Shown here piece after piece: positions 35,113-47,510 of a DNA stretch of 64,000 nucleotides (position 1 is the first letter of the stretch; every line of letters begins with the position of its first letter). Source of the stretch: Eublepharis macularius (taxonomy: Eukaryota; Chordata; Lepidosauria; Squamata; Eublepharidae); contig NC_072791.1 in NCBI RefSeq assembly GCF_028583425.1, positions 190,440,311 through 190,504,310 of the forward strand. Direction: 5' to 3'. The notes under the pieces were generated by a model. The model was not told the DNA's origin and ran no database searches. It worked only from the letters and a program-made list of their open reading frames with translations. A program made the position numbers and the translations under genes.

Positions 35113-35910
35113 CTAATGAAATTCTAAAACAAAGTTCATTAGAATACACATGTATCACTTAGTATAATTTGCTCTAAACCATATTTTCATGACAAACCCA
35201 CAGAAACAGCAGCAACATAATCTAAGAGTATAATGGAGAGCAACAAATAGAAACAGAAGGATTAAAAGTATCCTGCTCACTAGGTTGGAGGCAAGTTCTG
35301 ACGACAACAGGGCCAACAACAAAGATTCTCAGGTCAAACTCCATGGTCAAGTAACAGATTACAAAATCAAAGACTGTGACCCACCAAGGCTCAGGCAGCC
35401 AGAACCAAAGAGCTCACCAACAGCCAAGTCCAGAATACCACAATTGTGACTAGCTAATCCCATGCTAGCTGCGGCCTTATAAAGGGAGTTTCTCCTACAG
35501 GTGAGGCTGGGTTCATTAAGCTTCTTTCTCCAAGCTGGCTCATCTCTGCTACTCAGGAGGAGTAGATCAGATCCTGTACTGGCTCTCCTGACATTTCCTC
35601 AGCAGGGGGAAGGCCGTGGGCTGCCAGGCATGCGCTCCTGTGCTTGGTCCATGCCTCTGCCCTTACCCTCAGCCTTCGCTGCTCCTGGGGTTCTTTGGGA
35701 GACAGTGGCAGTTCTGGAAGCAGGCAGGTCCATGCTAAGGCCGCCTGGCTTGATGACACTGTGGTTGTCAACCCTCCTGGAGATCCCCACAAATTACAAC
35801 TGATCTCCAAATGACAGGTTTTAACATTCTCCGAAACATGGAGGCTTCTTATGGTGGTATTGGGTATTGGCAACTGGGTGTCTGAAGCACCTCCTTACAG
35901 TAGTTGCCAA

Positions 35911-36385
35911 CTTGGGGTTTCAGGGGGCTTACATTTTCACCACTTCCTTATTCAAAGCCAAGTCTAATATAGGTGCTTGGAGGGAGACTGGATCAGCACC
36001 AGCACATGTCCTCTTTTAGGGGACAGTCTCTGGAGTTCAGGCATGTGTGATTTGGGGTGATCCTAAGATTATTTGGGTTTCAGGGGGCTTATATTTTCAC
36101 CACTTGCTTATTCAAAGCCATGTCTAATACAGGGTGTTTGGAAACAGGCCACATTCGAGGCCTTAGGTCCAGAACCAGAGACTGGATCAGCACCAGCACA
36201 TGTCCTCTTGTAGGGGACAGTCTCTGGAGTTCAGGGGTGTGTGATTTGGGGTGATCCAAAGATTGTTTTGGGTTTCAGAGGGCTTATATTTTCACCACTT
36301 CCTTATTCAAAGCCATGTCTAATACTGGGTGCTTGGAGACAGGCCACATTCGCAGCCAAAGATTGTGGCCTGACACCAGGCACAT
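35911..36385 (+). repeat. Central spacer of the giant element: about 2.6 copies of a 160-190-bp tandem repeat
   Basis: GGGTTTCAG(G/A)GGGCTTA(C/T)ATT recurs near 35915, 36076 and 36267, followed each time by TATTCAAAGCCA(A/T)GTCTAAT. The first two copies continue into AGGGGACAGTCTCTGGAGTT. It is not found in the other direction, so it is the loop between the arms. Confidence 0.8.
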
Positions 36386-37529
36386 GTGCTGGTGCCAATA
36401 CCACCATTGTCTCCAATTTAGGTAAAATAGGACATATGGAGTTCAGCTGAAATGGAAGGAGATCTCCAGGTACGGCAATCATAATATGGAGGGTCCTCAG
36501 TGGGGTATAATTTGTAACTCTCGGAGTTCTCTAGGTGGGTTGGCATCAATTGTCAGGTAGGACCTATGTGGGGTATAATTCCACATAGGCCAGCCTAAGA
36601 AGCCGCCATGCCTCTGAGAATGTTAAAATCTGTCATTTGGAGATCAGCTGTAATTTGTGGGGATCTCCAGGAGGGTTGGCAACCACAGTGCCATCAAGCC
36701 AGGCAGCCTTAGCATAGACCTGTCTGCTGCCAGACCTGCCACTGTCTCCCAAAGCACCCCAGGAGCAGTGAAGCCTGAGGGTAAGGGCAGAGGTATAGAC
36801 CAAGCTCAGGAGCACATGCCTGGCAGCACACGGCTTTCCCCCTGCTGAGGAAATGTCAGGAGAGCCTTGAGCCAGTAGTGGATCTGATCTACTCCTCATG
36901 AGTAGCAGAGATGAGTCAGCTTGAAGAAAGAAGCTTAATGAACCCAGCCTCACCTGTAGGGGAAACTCCCTTTATAAGGCTGCAGCCAGCATGGGATTAG
37001 CTAGTCACAGTTGTGGTATTCTGGACCTGCTTGTTGCTGAGCTCTTAGGTTCTGGCTGCCTGAGCCTTGGTGGGTCACAGTCTTTGATTTTGTAATCTGT
37101 TACTTGACCATGGAGTTTGACCTGAGAATCTTTGTTGCTGGCCCTGTTGTTGTCAGAACTTGCCTCCAACCTGGTGAGCAGGACACTTTTCATCCTTCTG
37201 TTTCTATTTGTTGCTGTTATACTCTTAGATTATGTTGCTGCTGTTTCTGCTGGTTTGTCATGAAAATATGGTTTAGAGCACATTACACTTAGTGATACAC
37301 ATGTATTCTAATGAACTTTGTATGTTTTAGAATTTTATTAGGCTGTTGCTCCTGAAATTTGTTTCTAAGATTTCTATTCATTGGTCTATCGTTTGCAGTG
37401 AAAGTGTGATCATAGGTGGTGTGAGCTGATTCTGCTGGCTGTATGTATGCTGTATGTATGCAGGAGAGAAAGTAACAAAGCATACACTTGTTTATACATA
37501 GAGAGTGGTCCCCCCCTTTTTTTCAGGTA

Positions 37530-37945
37530 TAGCCATCTCACTTTCATTGAAGTATACAGCTCTGCTCTCAATGGTTCTTCTGGTTTGTGGGTCATAGATC
37601 CTGTATCCTTTGCTTTGTGCTGAGTATCCAACAAGAATTCCTTGTGAGGCTCTGTGTAGTTTGCCTCTCTTCCCCTTTGTAATGTAGGAGTAGGCCTTGC
37701 TTCCAAAGACTCTCAGATGTTTCACACTTGGTACATAGCTGTGCCAAAGTTCAAATGGTGTGGCTTCAGTAGCTTTTGTCAGAAGTCTGTTCTTTGTATA
37801 TGAGGCACTGCTTCTCACCAAAATTGTTTTGGTAGTTGAGCATCACACAACATACATCTCACCATGTCTAGCAATGTCCTGTTCTTTCTTTCTGCTGTTT
37901 CATTTTGTTCAGGAGTGTAGGCCACTGTGGTCTGGTGTTCTGTGC
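37530..37945 (-). pseudogene. Ty1/copia integrase fragment, unsplit (arm C)
   Basis: Minus-strand reading gives the copia integrase segment through SSASYTKNRLLTKATEATPF, HLRVFGSKAY, GILVGYS and on to the ESRAVYFNESE end without the chromovirus. The frame from 37821 down to 37492 is open for 109 codons. It holds the empty site of the 10211 insertion. Confidence 0.85.
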
Positions 37946-37999
37946 CTTCCTCTCTCAGGAATTGCTGTGTGGCATTGGAAGTTTGATGTTAAGTATTGG

Positions 38000-39560
38000 G
38001 GAATCAAATAAACTTGAAGACCATATTTCATTCCATTGTTCATCTGTTGGTGTGTCACTATCTGGATACCACTTTTTTTGAAGTTTACAATTTGGGGTTT
38101 TAAAAAGTGAAGAAGGATATTGTATACTTTTGAAATTAGGCCTCTTTGAGTAGATCCCATATTGTCTAATAGTAATTCAAATTCTGTTTTGGGGTTGTTT
38201 ATGATTTCCTGTAAGTTTATGTGAGAGGCCATGTGAGAGGCCATATGGTTAAGTCAAAGGTAGGTATACCATGGGATATTGTGGTGAGTTTTCTAACACT
38301 GATTTGTCTAAGATCCCTCTTTTTTTTAAGTAATATTCACCAAGTGAGTTATTTTATATTGTCTCCAGTTTTTACTGAAAGCAGAAATTTGACCTGGAGG
38401 AAACCAGCTCTGTGACAAAAAGAAGAGAATCTAGAAATTTCAGGGGTGAGTTTGTTTCTATAAAGTTCCCATGTTTTTAAAATTGCTGTAAGAGAGACAT
38501 TTTGCTTAACAGAAGATGGTTGAGATTTTTGTTTGTTACGTATGAAATCTTAGATAGACACAGGGTAGTGTAGTGGTTGAAAAAAATTGGTCCAATCTGT
38601 TTGGACTCCTATTTGTAACATATGAAGTATATTTGGTAGATTGATTTTTGATACTCTATGTCTGGATAATTAAATCCACCCTGTGTATTCTTTAGTCTTA
38701 ATGCACTAAAGGCAATTCTTGGGTGTTTGGATTGCCACAGAAATTTGTTTAAGGTAGTTTGCCATTGATTTAGGAGTTTTGGTGGTATTGCTATAGGAAT
38801 TGCTTGGAAAAGAAATATCAATTTGGGGAGTACAAAAGATTTTATTAAATGATATCTATCATACCATGATTGTTGTAATTTGTCACATTTAATAACTCGG
38901 ATGTTATTTGTGTAGTGGTTTTAATGTGTTTTTCTTGTAGAAGTTTATTAAAATCTGATGGGATTTTGATTCCTAAATATAAATGTGTTGGTGATCATTG
39001 GAAATTATGTTGTTGATGAATTTGAGTTTCAGTATAAGTTGTAAAATATATAGGCAGAATCTGTGATTTAGTCCAGTCAACTTCTAATCCTGAAATCTGG
39101 ACTTTTTTGAGGTAGGGAAAGGATAATGCAGGTTTTGAAATGTATAACAGCATGTCATCTGCGAACATGCTTAATTTATCAGTGTGTGAATCAATTATCC
39201 CTTGTATCTAATTGGTTTCTCTTATAGCTATTGTCAATGATTCCACAGCGATTGCAAATTGTATCAGGGAAAGAGGACATCCTTTCCTTGTTCCCCTGTG
39301 GAGGGATATTTTTTCTGATGTTGCTCCATTGATTTTTACTTCTGTGGAAGGATGTGAGTACATTGTCTTAATTATTTGAAGGAAGATATTTCCAAATCCC
39401 ATCTGTTGTTTTATGTAAATATGAATTTTCAACAGAATCAAATGCCTTTTCCATATCCAAGGATAAAAAAGCTTCTTCAGTGTGTTGTTGTGTGCAGAAT
39501 GATATGTTTAAATATTTATATATATTGTCTGTGAAGTCTCTTCTAGGGCACAACACCCTC
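38000..39560 (-). pseudogene. L1-like ORF2 fragment (arm C)
   Basis: Counterpart of 8380-9835: RT motif GTRKGCPLS near 39290, FADDMLLYIS region near 39160 and post-RT KFLWQ near 38740, with stops between. Confidence 0.75.
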
Positions 39561-40904
39561 TTTTTTTTTTGCAGTTTTTACAGTACTCACACTTTCCTTG
39601 AACACCCCCCCCCCGCTTTTCCTCTGTGTGCTTTAATGAAATAGCTCCAAATTGTGAAACTTCTTTCTTAGAGTTTATATCATTTGTAGCAGGAGAACGG
39701 CATACTGCTTCCTCAGTGGTAGTTTCAACAAAAGCATAGGCATATTCTTGTTCTTTAATTGCTTTCTGTGTACAAAGGTATTTCAGGAAGAACCCCTCTT
39801 GCTTAGTTCTTTCTGCCTTTCGTTTTCAGAACTGAGATCCAGATAGTTGTTTTTTATCAGCCATAGTTCCCTAGAAAAAAAATGACTATTTCCTAAGTTA
39901 GTTGAAGATCAGTCCAGCATTAAGCCAGGACTGTAGTTAGCACACACCCACTTAGTCCAAGCCACGCAAGACAAGGAGACAGTTCAGTTTAGGGTGGAGC
40001 ATGTTGCATGGGAATGAAGCTAGCCAATCATGGGGTGAGCAATAGTGAGGTTATAGTAGTATGACAACCCATGTCATGTGACCCTTAACTCCAGCCTTTG
40101 CTGCTGGTGGAACAGATCAACTAGTGGACTGGAGGATCCTTGAAAACTTTACCACAATTGTATCCTGAGTATTAGTCCGCCTTCTGCTGCCCCTTCCCGT
40201 TTATTAATTTAGCTTGTGGCTGAGACCATATACTGGAGCCATAGTTGCTGAGTCCCAGGGGTTGTTATTGCTGACTTGTAAGTAGGGCATTCATATAGCT
40301 TTAGGGAAAGGTATGGGATCAGTTGCAAAGTTCTTAGTGCAGAGGTATTTTTCCCTGCACTTGTTCCACTGCAGCAAGTATGCTCTGCGCATTGCTACAG
40401 CAGAATTTCCCTACTTTCCTCCCTTTTATTGCAGCCATGAAGCTGACTTTCTGCCCATTTCTTTCCAGACACAGCAGAATAGCTGTGAAGATTTTAGTGT
40501 TTTCCACTCTGCCTCTTCTCTTGGAGTTGCTGGGATACAGTTTGCTCTATAAAGTGGTTTCTTATCTGAGCTCTGGAGGCAGTTTCCCACCTTTTCCCCT
40601 TTGTTTTCCTTCTCCCTTCTTGCTTGGCTTCCTCAAGTTGCTGAAACGTTTCTTTTTGCAGCATTGGAAGCTATTTCCCCGCCTTTTTTCCTGGCTGGCA
40701 CAACAGAGTGTCTTCTACTCCCACCCCCTTCTCATGTTTGCTGTGAGACAATGAGAGAGAGAATTGTGTTGTACTTGAAAAGGAGATACTTTTGTTTGCA
40801 GTTACTTAATTTGTTTGCTTTCTTCTTTTTAGCTGGCTCTCTGGAGAGCTAAAAAGGAGTAGTTTCACTAAGGATTGTTCCTCTCAAGTTGACTGAGACT
40901 TCTG

Positions 40905-43460
40905 AGATAACTTTGAGCAATTGAGAGGGCGGTAGCGGAACAGCTGCAGGTATACCTGGGTGATGCCTCTATCCTGGATCCATTCCAGTCCAGCTTCAGG
41001 CCTGGCCATGGTACAGAGACGGCTCTGGTTGCCCTCACAGATGATCTGCAGCGACACCTGGACCGGAGTGGGTCGGCACTGCTGATACTTTTAGATCTTA
41101 CAGCAGCATTTGACATGGTCAGTCATAATCTTCTGACCCATTGCCTTGCCGATGTGGGGATTCGTGGAACAGCCCTGCAATGGCTGAACTCCTTCCTTCA
41201 CAATCTAGGACAGAGGGTGGCAGTCAGGGAACAGATGTCTGCTTACCATTCTTTGGTATGTGGCATCCCTCAGGGGGCGATTCTTTCCCCGATGCTATTT
41301 AACATCTGTATGTGCCCCCTTGCCCTGTTAGCCCGCAGCTTTGGGCTAGGTTGTCACTGGTATGCGGATGAAACTCAGCTCTATCTGCTGATGGATGGTG
41401 TTATGACCTTTACTTTCTTTAGGGTAGATTTTTCTTTTAATCTATCCCTTAACCCTCTGGGTAGTCTGCTGCCACCCGGAATATTTTATTCCAAGATATT
41501 TCATTTAAATTTTCCCTTTGGTAACATTCCTAAGCGTCAGGCTCCTTCGTGGTTCTATGTGGCCCTGAAGATAGGAATGGGATATAGCAATGACAGCTAC
41601 ACTGGGATATAGCAAAACAAAAATAAGCTTTTATTTATTCGAGAAGCGTATCGGTTTCATAAACGTAGTTCTCGGTTCTTAAAGTTACTTCATTTACTCT
41701 CATTCACACAGCTGGCCTCTCTTTCCCTGACTGAGTGTCCTTTCACAAACATGCTCAGTTCAGGTTCCACACAGGTCATATTTCTCTCATAAACACTTCA
41801 ACATATTCAGGCAGCACACAGCTAGCCTGCTTTCTTCTGACTAAAAATTTTCTCTCTACTCTCAGTCTCAAACTGCATTCACTCCGCCCCGCCCACCCTC
41901 TCAGTCCTCAACCAATCATATTGTCAGAAACTGTTTTAACCTAAGTAACGCCATATTTAATTGTGTAGTGTTTAGACTTCTTTCCCTCCAGGCAACACCT
42001 GCAAGGAGCCGATTCCATGGGAAAGGATCCTGTCTTATCTGCTGTTTCGACCTTGGCCAGCTCAGCGCACCTCTGAGAAGTTTTGCTGTATGAACTTGGG
42101 GGGGAGGCTGGGCTCCGGGAGTGTGAAATGTAACACCCTTTGCTCTATGATTCATTCCTAGCAACGCTTTGCTCGGCCAGGATCTCTAATCCTGGAATAT
42201 GCACATCTGGGCTTGAATGCTGTCTTTCACAATAAACCTTTTGAAATCAGAAGACCTCGTCTTCTTGCAGAAGGGAGTGAAACAAACTATCAAGTCTGGA
42301 ATGCCATAGCCTGACACCTATCACTCACTCATCTGTCTCCTTCACCCCCGACTCTTCACCTATCTCATCAAGCATTTAAAGATACGTGCACACATTTACT
42401 TGGAATCATTACAGATGGCCAGTCCGATCTTGCTTTGGATTCCTTGGTCAAGGGTCTTGAGGCTGTGACGGTATGGTTACATCAGAGTCGCCTGAAATTG
42501 AATCCCCTGAAGACAGAGGTTCTGTGTCTGGATCATGGGGCAATCGAGCTGGGAACCGGCTCCCAGCTGTTGATGGGGTACAATTGAAACCTTCCCTGAT
42601 GGTGAGGAGTCTGGGTGTGACTTTGGATGCTACACTTTCAATGGAGGCCCAGGTCATGACTGTTGCCAGGTCTGCCTTTTTTCATCTTCGACAGGGCAGG
42701 CAACTGGCGCCCTATCTTTCACCACAGGACCTGGCCACAGTAATCCATGCAACGGTCACCTCCAGGCTAGACTACTGCAACTCACTCTATCCTGGACTGC
42801 CCTTGGGTCTGACCCGGAAGTTACAGCTGATCCAGAATTCAGCGGCACGCATCCTTACCGGAACGCCCATCCAAGCGCACATTCATCATGTGCTGTGCTA
42901 GCTGCACTGGCTTCCAGTGGAGTTCCAGATCTGGTTCAAGGTGTTAACCTTGGTATTTAAAGCCTTTCATGGACTGGGACCTCCATACCTGCGGGACCGC
43001 CTCTTTCATTACGTCCCCTGCAGGGTGTTGCGCTCTGCAGACAAGCAACTCCTGGTGGTCCCTGGCCCAAAGGACGTCCATCTGGCCTCGACCGGGGCGA
43101 GGGCTTTTTCTGCCCTGGCCCTGGCCTGGTGGAATGCTCTCCCGCTGGAGATCTGGGCCCTGTGGGACCTGTTACAGTTTTGCAGGGCTTGTAAAACGGA
43201 GATGTTCTGCTGGGCCTTTGGCTGAGTGCCAGCGAGTGTCCTTCTTCTTCCATCTAAGACCACCATTTCTTCCAGAGCTGCCCTCAGCCATCTGCCATGC
43301 CTGTATACGGACTCCCAATATTTGTTTAAATAGCCTGCTCCTGGGCTATTTTAATCATTTTAAAAAAATATTATTGATTTTATGTATTTTTTAATGTTGT
43401 TAGCCACCCTTAGCCCATCTGTGGGGAGGGCAGGGTATACATCAAATAAATAAATAAATA
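40905..43460 (+). pseudogene. L2/CR1-group LINE, 5'-truncated (arm C), split by an LTR
   Basis: Same insertion as arm B 29091-31652 in opposite orientation, with the same truncation point, the same YADE change and the same LTR. Its 142-codon segment at 42473-42901 differs from arm B at only two residues. Confidence 0.85.
41399..42316 (-). mobile_element. Solo LTR-like insertion inside the L2 LINE (arm C)
   Basis: TGTTATGACC...GCCTGACA, the inverted counterpart of 30258-31170, five bases longer. Confidence 0.55.
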
Positions 43461-43639
43461 CATAAAGTTACGGTGAGCTTTTGAGCTGCTTGATGTCTGT
43501 GGACAGGACCATTTAGGGGGTGCTCGATAGGTTTTCTCAGTTGCATTTTTTTCAAGAAAGTAATCTGTATAAAACTATGCCCCTCTTGAGGTCTGTGCCT
43601 AAGGTGGCTGCCTAGTTGGTCTAATGGTAGCACTGGCCC

Positions 43640-44690
43640 TGTCTATAGTTATGGCAAACAGAAATGGGGAAAGGGGACAGCCTTGTCTAGTTCCCCTTGC
43701 TATATGGATATCTATCGAATGTACATTGTTAGTCCTAACTGTAGCTTTTGGAGAAAGATAAAGAGCATTAATGGCATTTTAGAATTGGTCGCCAAAACCC
43801 ATTTTTTGAAGTAAAAGTTTTAGATATGGTATTTCCACTTAATCAAATGCCTTCTCTATATCAAAGGTCAGAAGTAATGCAGGGGTTTTGTATGCTACAC
43901 AGAAATTAATTATAGTTAAAGTGTTACGTTTATTGTCAAAAAGATTCCTTATTGGCATAAAGCCAGTCTGGTCAAGGTGAATGTAGTTGGTTATTTAAAT
44001 TTAGACAATGTTTTGGCAAATATGCTTGTAAAGATCTTTTGGTCTTGATTCAGTAAGGGTATTAGTTGAGAAGATTTTGTATTTGTAATATGGTTGTCCT
44101 TTTTTGGAGTAACTACTATTTCAGCCTCTGACCAAGATAGAGGGATGCTACCTCCTATCATAACAGAGCTGCATGTGGCAGTTAATGGAGTTGAAAGTAG
44201 GCGAATGTATTTTTTTGTAAAAATTTGGCAGGGAATCCATCCCTGTCTGAAGCTTTGTTATTTTTTTCAAGGATTTGATAGTGACTGTAACATCTTCTGT
44301 TGTGACTGGCTGGTCCAGATATTGTTTATGTTCTTGTGAGTTTCTTTCCAAATTTCCTGTGACGATAAAAAATTTAAAATATGATTAGTGTCAGGATTGT
44401 CTGATGTACAAATGGTTTGGTAGTATTCAGCAAATACATCGGCTAATTTTACAGAATTAGTTTGAGTTTTTCCTGGGTGCCTTTAATAGCTTGTATAGAA
44501 TGTGAGGAGGTTTTTCCCTCTAATTTTCATGCAAGCAAGTTTATAGATTGAGTGGCCTTTTTGTGTTCATCTTCTAGTTTTCTTATTCTAGATATCATTT
44601 CATTTCTAATGTTTTCTTTTTGCTCTTCATGACAGGAGGCAATGGAGATTAATTTCCCTCTAAGTACCACTTTCGTAGCACATGGAAAGA
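43640..44690 (-). pseudogene. L1-like ORF2 fragments (arm C)
   Basis: Counterpart of 27965-28910: RT GTRQGCPLSP near 43690, SWSEAEIV region near 44120 and pre-RT linker near 44600, frames broken. Confidence 0.75.
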
Positions 44691-45399
44691 GACTTCAGAA
44701 GAAATTTATTTGTTATATAAAAGTGATTTATTTAGTTTCCAATTTGTTTGATGTCATTTATTCTCAGTGTACATTCTGTCCAAGCATAGTCTGTCCACAA
44801 CTTGTCACCAATCCTTGATGTAAGAGTTTGACTAATTAATTTAGGAGATAAGAATATGTCATTTAAATATGTAATTTAGAAGATAAGAATATGTAATCAA
44901 TCGTTGTGTATATATTGTGGATAGAAGAGAAGTATGTATAGTCTGTTACCTGTGGGTTTTGAAGATGTCACTAGATCAATAAATAAAGCCTAAGAGCCAT
45001 TAATTGATCTTAGCAGCTTAGTAACTGTATTGTTAATTTTAATTGCTTTGACACGATAGGCAGTAAAATTTAAAAGGTCATTCAGAGAGGAGTGATACAA
45101 ATGTTTACTGCTGACACATTGATTTACCCATGCTGAACGAAAGCAGAATTGAAAGGCAAGAGAATCAAGAGCACTCTACATGAAGACAGCTCGCCAGGTT
45201 GTTTTGATCTACAAGCAGCTCTCCACACTGAAAGCAGTGAAAGCAGCTTTCTCAGTAATTATGCTTTGCGGTATTATCCAATACAATTTTTAAAGTTTGT
45301 ATATGTACACTCAAACATTATGCAATGCATTTATATTTTGTATCACTTTCATATTTATCAAAATACTTAATTTCACAGGTCAAGGGATGGTGTCGTGGA

Positions 45400-45597
45400 A
45401 ATATAAATAATAATAACTGTGCTTATATACCGCTATTTTACACATATTAGCGCCTCACCCAGAGCAGTGAACAAGTTAGTGTTATTCTTATCCCCACAAT
45501 GGAGCTGGGGCTGAGAGGAGTGGCTGACCCAAGGCCACCTACTGAGCTCATGTCAGTAGTGGGATTCAAACCAGTAGACTGCTGATTATGGTTTAGA
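45400..45597 (-). mobile_element. Sauria-type SINE, 5'-truncated (arm C)
   Basis: Reverse complement of the SINE at 27003-27190. Confidence 0.7.
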
Positions 45598-46353
45598 ACA
45601 CATACTTAGTGAAACATATGCATTCTAAATAACGCTGTATGAACTTCACTGCAGTTCTTTTTCTAGTATGGTGTATAACTGGTGCTTTATCTTTGACAGC
45701 CAATTAAAAATAGTGAACAGTATCAAATACATGTTCTTTAATTGTTAGCAGACCAAGGATGATCTGGTCATGTAACTTTTCCTGTCATTTTTACTATCCA
45801 TATCTCTTATCTTGCAGCTAGGCATAGTGGTACTTTTGGCTAGGAAGAATGTCACATGATTGGAAATAGTAAATAGTGGTTTGATATTTATCTATGTTAT
45901 CATATGAAAAGATGTTAGATTTCTGCATAAGATAATATATAAAAATGGTAATCCAAATAGCAGATCAGGGTTTTGGCCAAAAGAAATCTCATGAAGATCT
46001 AGGCAGGAAACTTACCCTTGTAATATGTGCTACGGAAACTTGAATGCATTTCATCGTTAATCTGAGTTAGATTTCATTAAGAAATGTTAGGAAAGCTGCT
46101 CAGGATTTAAGATAAAACCTTCAACCCATCTCTACCGAGTATTTAATACTTTTTAGTTAACGTTGAAAAGTTATGTTTAATATTTATGCCTAATATGATT
46201 ATAGAAGCAATACTGTTTAAATTATCTATATACTTATTTGAGATGGATTGTTTGTAAATTTACAATTTTATGAAATTTTTACCATTTTATAACATTATAT
46301 CTTTGTAACACAAAAGTTTTGCTTGTAGAAGAGGTTGCCAAAAATAAAATCCC

Positions 46354-46407
46354 ACTCCCCCCACTCCCCCCACTCCCCCCACTCCCCCCACTCCCCCCAC
46401 TCCCCCC
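46354..46407 (+). repeat. (ACTCCCCCC)6
   Basis: Six perfect 9-base units. The left arm has only GGGGATGTGGATGGGGAT at the equivalent place. Confidence 0.97.
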
Positions 46408-47106
46408 AAGACGAAGACGAAGACGAAGACGAAGACGAAGACGAAGACGAAGACGAAGACGAAGACGAAGACGAAGACGAAGACGAAGACGAAGACGAAG
46501 ACGAAGACGAAGACGAAGACGAAGACGAAGACGAAGACGAAGACGAAGACGAAGACGAAGACGAAGACGAAGACGAAGACGAAGACGAAGACGAAGACGA
46601 AGACGAAGACGAAGACGAAGACGAAGACGAAGACGAAGACGAAGACGAAGACGAAGACGAAGACGAAGACGAAGACGAAGACGAAGACGAAGACGAAGAC
46701 GAAGACGAAGACGAAGACGAAGACGAAGACGAAGACGAAGACGAAGACGAAGACGAAGACGAAGACGAAGACGAAGACGAAGACGAAGACGAAGACGAAG
46801 ACGAAGACGAAGACGAAGACGAAGACGAAGACGAAGACGAAGACGAAGACGAAGACGAAGACGAAGACGAAGACGAAGACGAAGACGAAGACGAAGACGA
46901 AGACGAAGACGAAGACGAAGACGAAGACGAAGACGAAGACGAAGACGAAGACGAAGACGAAGACGAAGACGAAGACGAAGACGAAGACGAAGACGAAGAC
47001 GAAGACGAAGACGAAGACGAAGACGAAGACGAAGACGAAGACGAAGACGAAGACGAAGACGAAGACGAAGACGAAGACGAAGACGAAGACGAAGACGAAG
47101 ACGAAG
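46408..47106 (+). repeat. (AAGACG)n hexamer block, about 116 copies
   Basis: Uninterrupted 6-base repeat over about 699 bases. All frames are open through it, giving Glu-Asp, Arg-Arg and (minus) Ser-Ser runs; these are products of the repeat, not genes. Confidence 0.98.
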
Positions 47107-47498
47107 ACAAAGACAAAGACAAAGACAAAGACAAAGACAAAGACAAAGACAAAGACAAAGACAAAGACAAAGACAAAGACAAAGACAAAGACAAAGACAA
47201 AGACAAAGACAAAGACAAAGACAAAGACAAAGACAAAGACAAAGACAAAGACAAAGACAAAGACAAAGACAAAGACAAAGACAAAGACAAAGACAAAGAC
47301 AAAGACAAAGACAAAGACAAAGACAAAGACAAAGACAAAGACAAAGACAAAGACAAAGACAAAGACAAAGACAAAGACAAAGACAAAGACAAAGACAAAG
47401 ACAAAGACAAAGACAAAGACAAAGACAAAGACAAAGACAAAGACAAAGACAAAGACAAAGACAAAGACAAAGACAAAGACAAAGACAAAGACAAAGAC
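47107..47498 (+). repeat. (ACAAAG)n hexamer block, about 65 copies
   Basis: Uninterrupted repeat differing from the previous block by one G-to-A change per unit, with a single sharp boundary at 47106/47107. Confidence 0.98.
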
Positions 47499-47510
47499 AG
47501 CCAGGCCCCC

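Larger units (their letters stand above)
25975..35910 (+). mobile_element. Arm B of the giant element
   Basis: From GGCAACCTCTTCTAC onward it matches arm C in reverse. Order: AT-rich spacer, SINE, L1 ORF2 fragment, L2 with LTR, conserved block, [private LINE], short L1 endonuclease piece, 35113-35910 block. Compared with C, B lacks the L1-copia region (C 37.4-40.3 kb) and has a private LINE at 32239-34789. It keeps 26230-26485, which C has lost but A has. Confidence 0.85.
36386..46350 (-). mobile_element. Arm C of the giant element (inverted)
   Basis: Reverse complement of the composite. Read on the minus strand from 46350 it has AT-rich spacer, SINE, L1 ORF2, L2 with LTR, conserved block, L1 ORF2, copia integrase and the MITE-rich end. 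It is the most complete copy apart from the 26230-26485 block. It lacks the chromovirus and the A-specific MITE (empty sites at 37600-37604 and near 45595). Confidence 0.88.
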
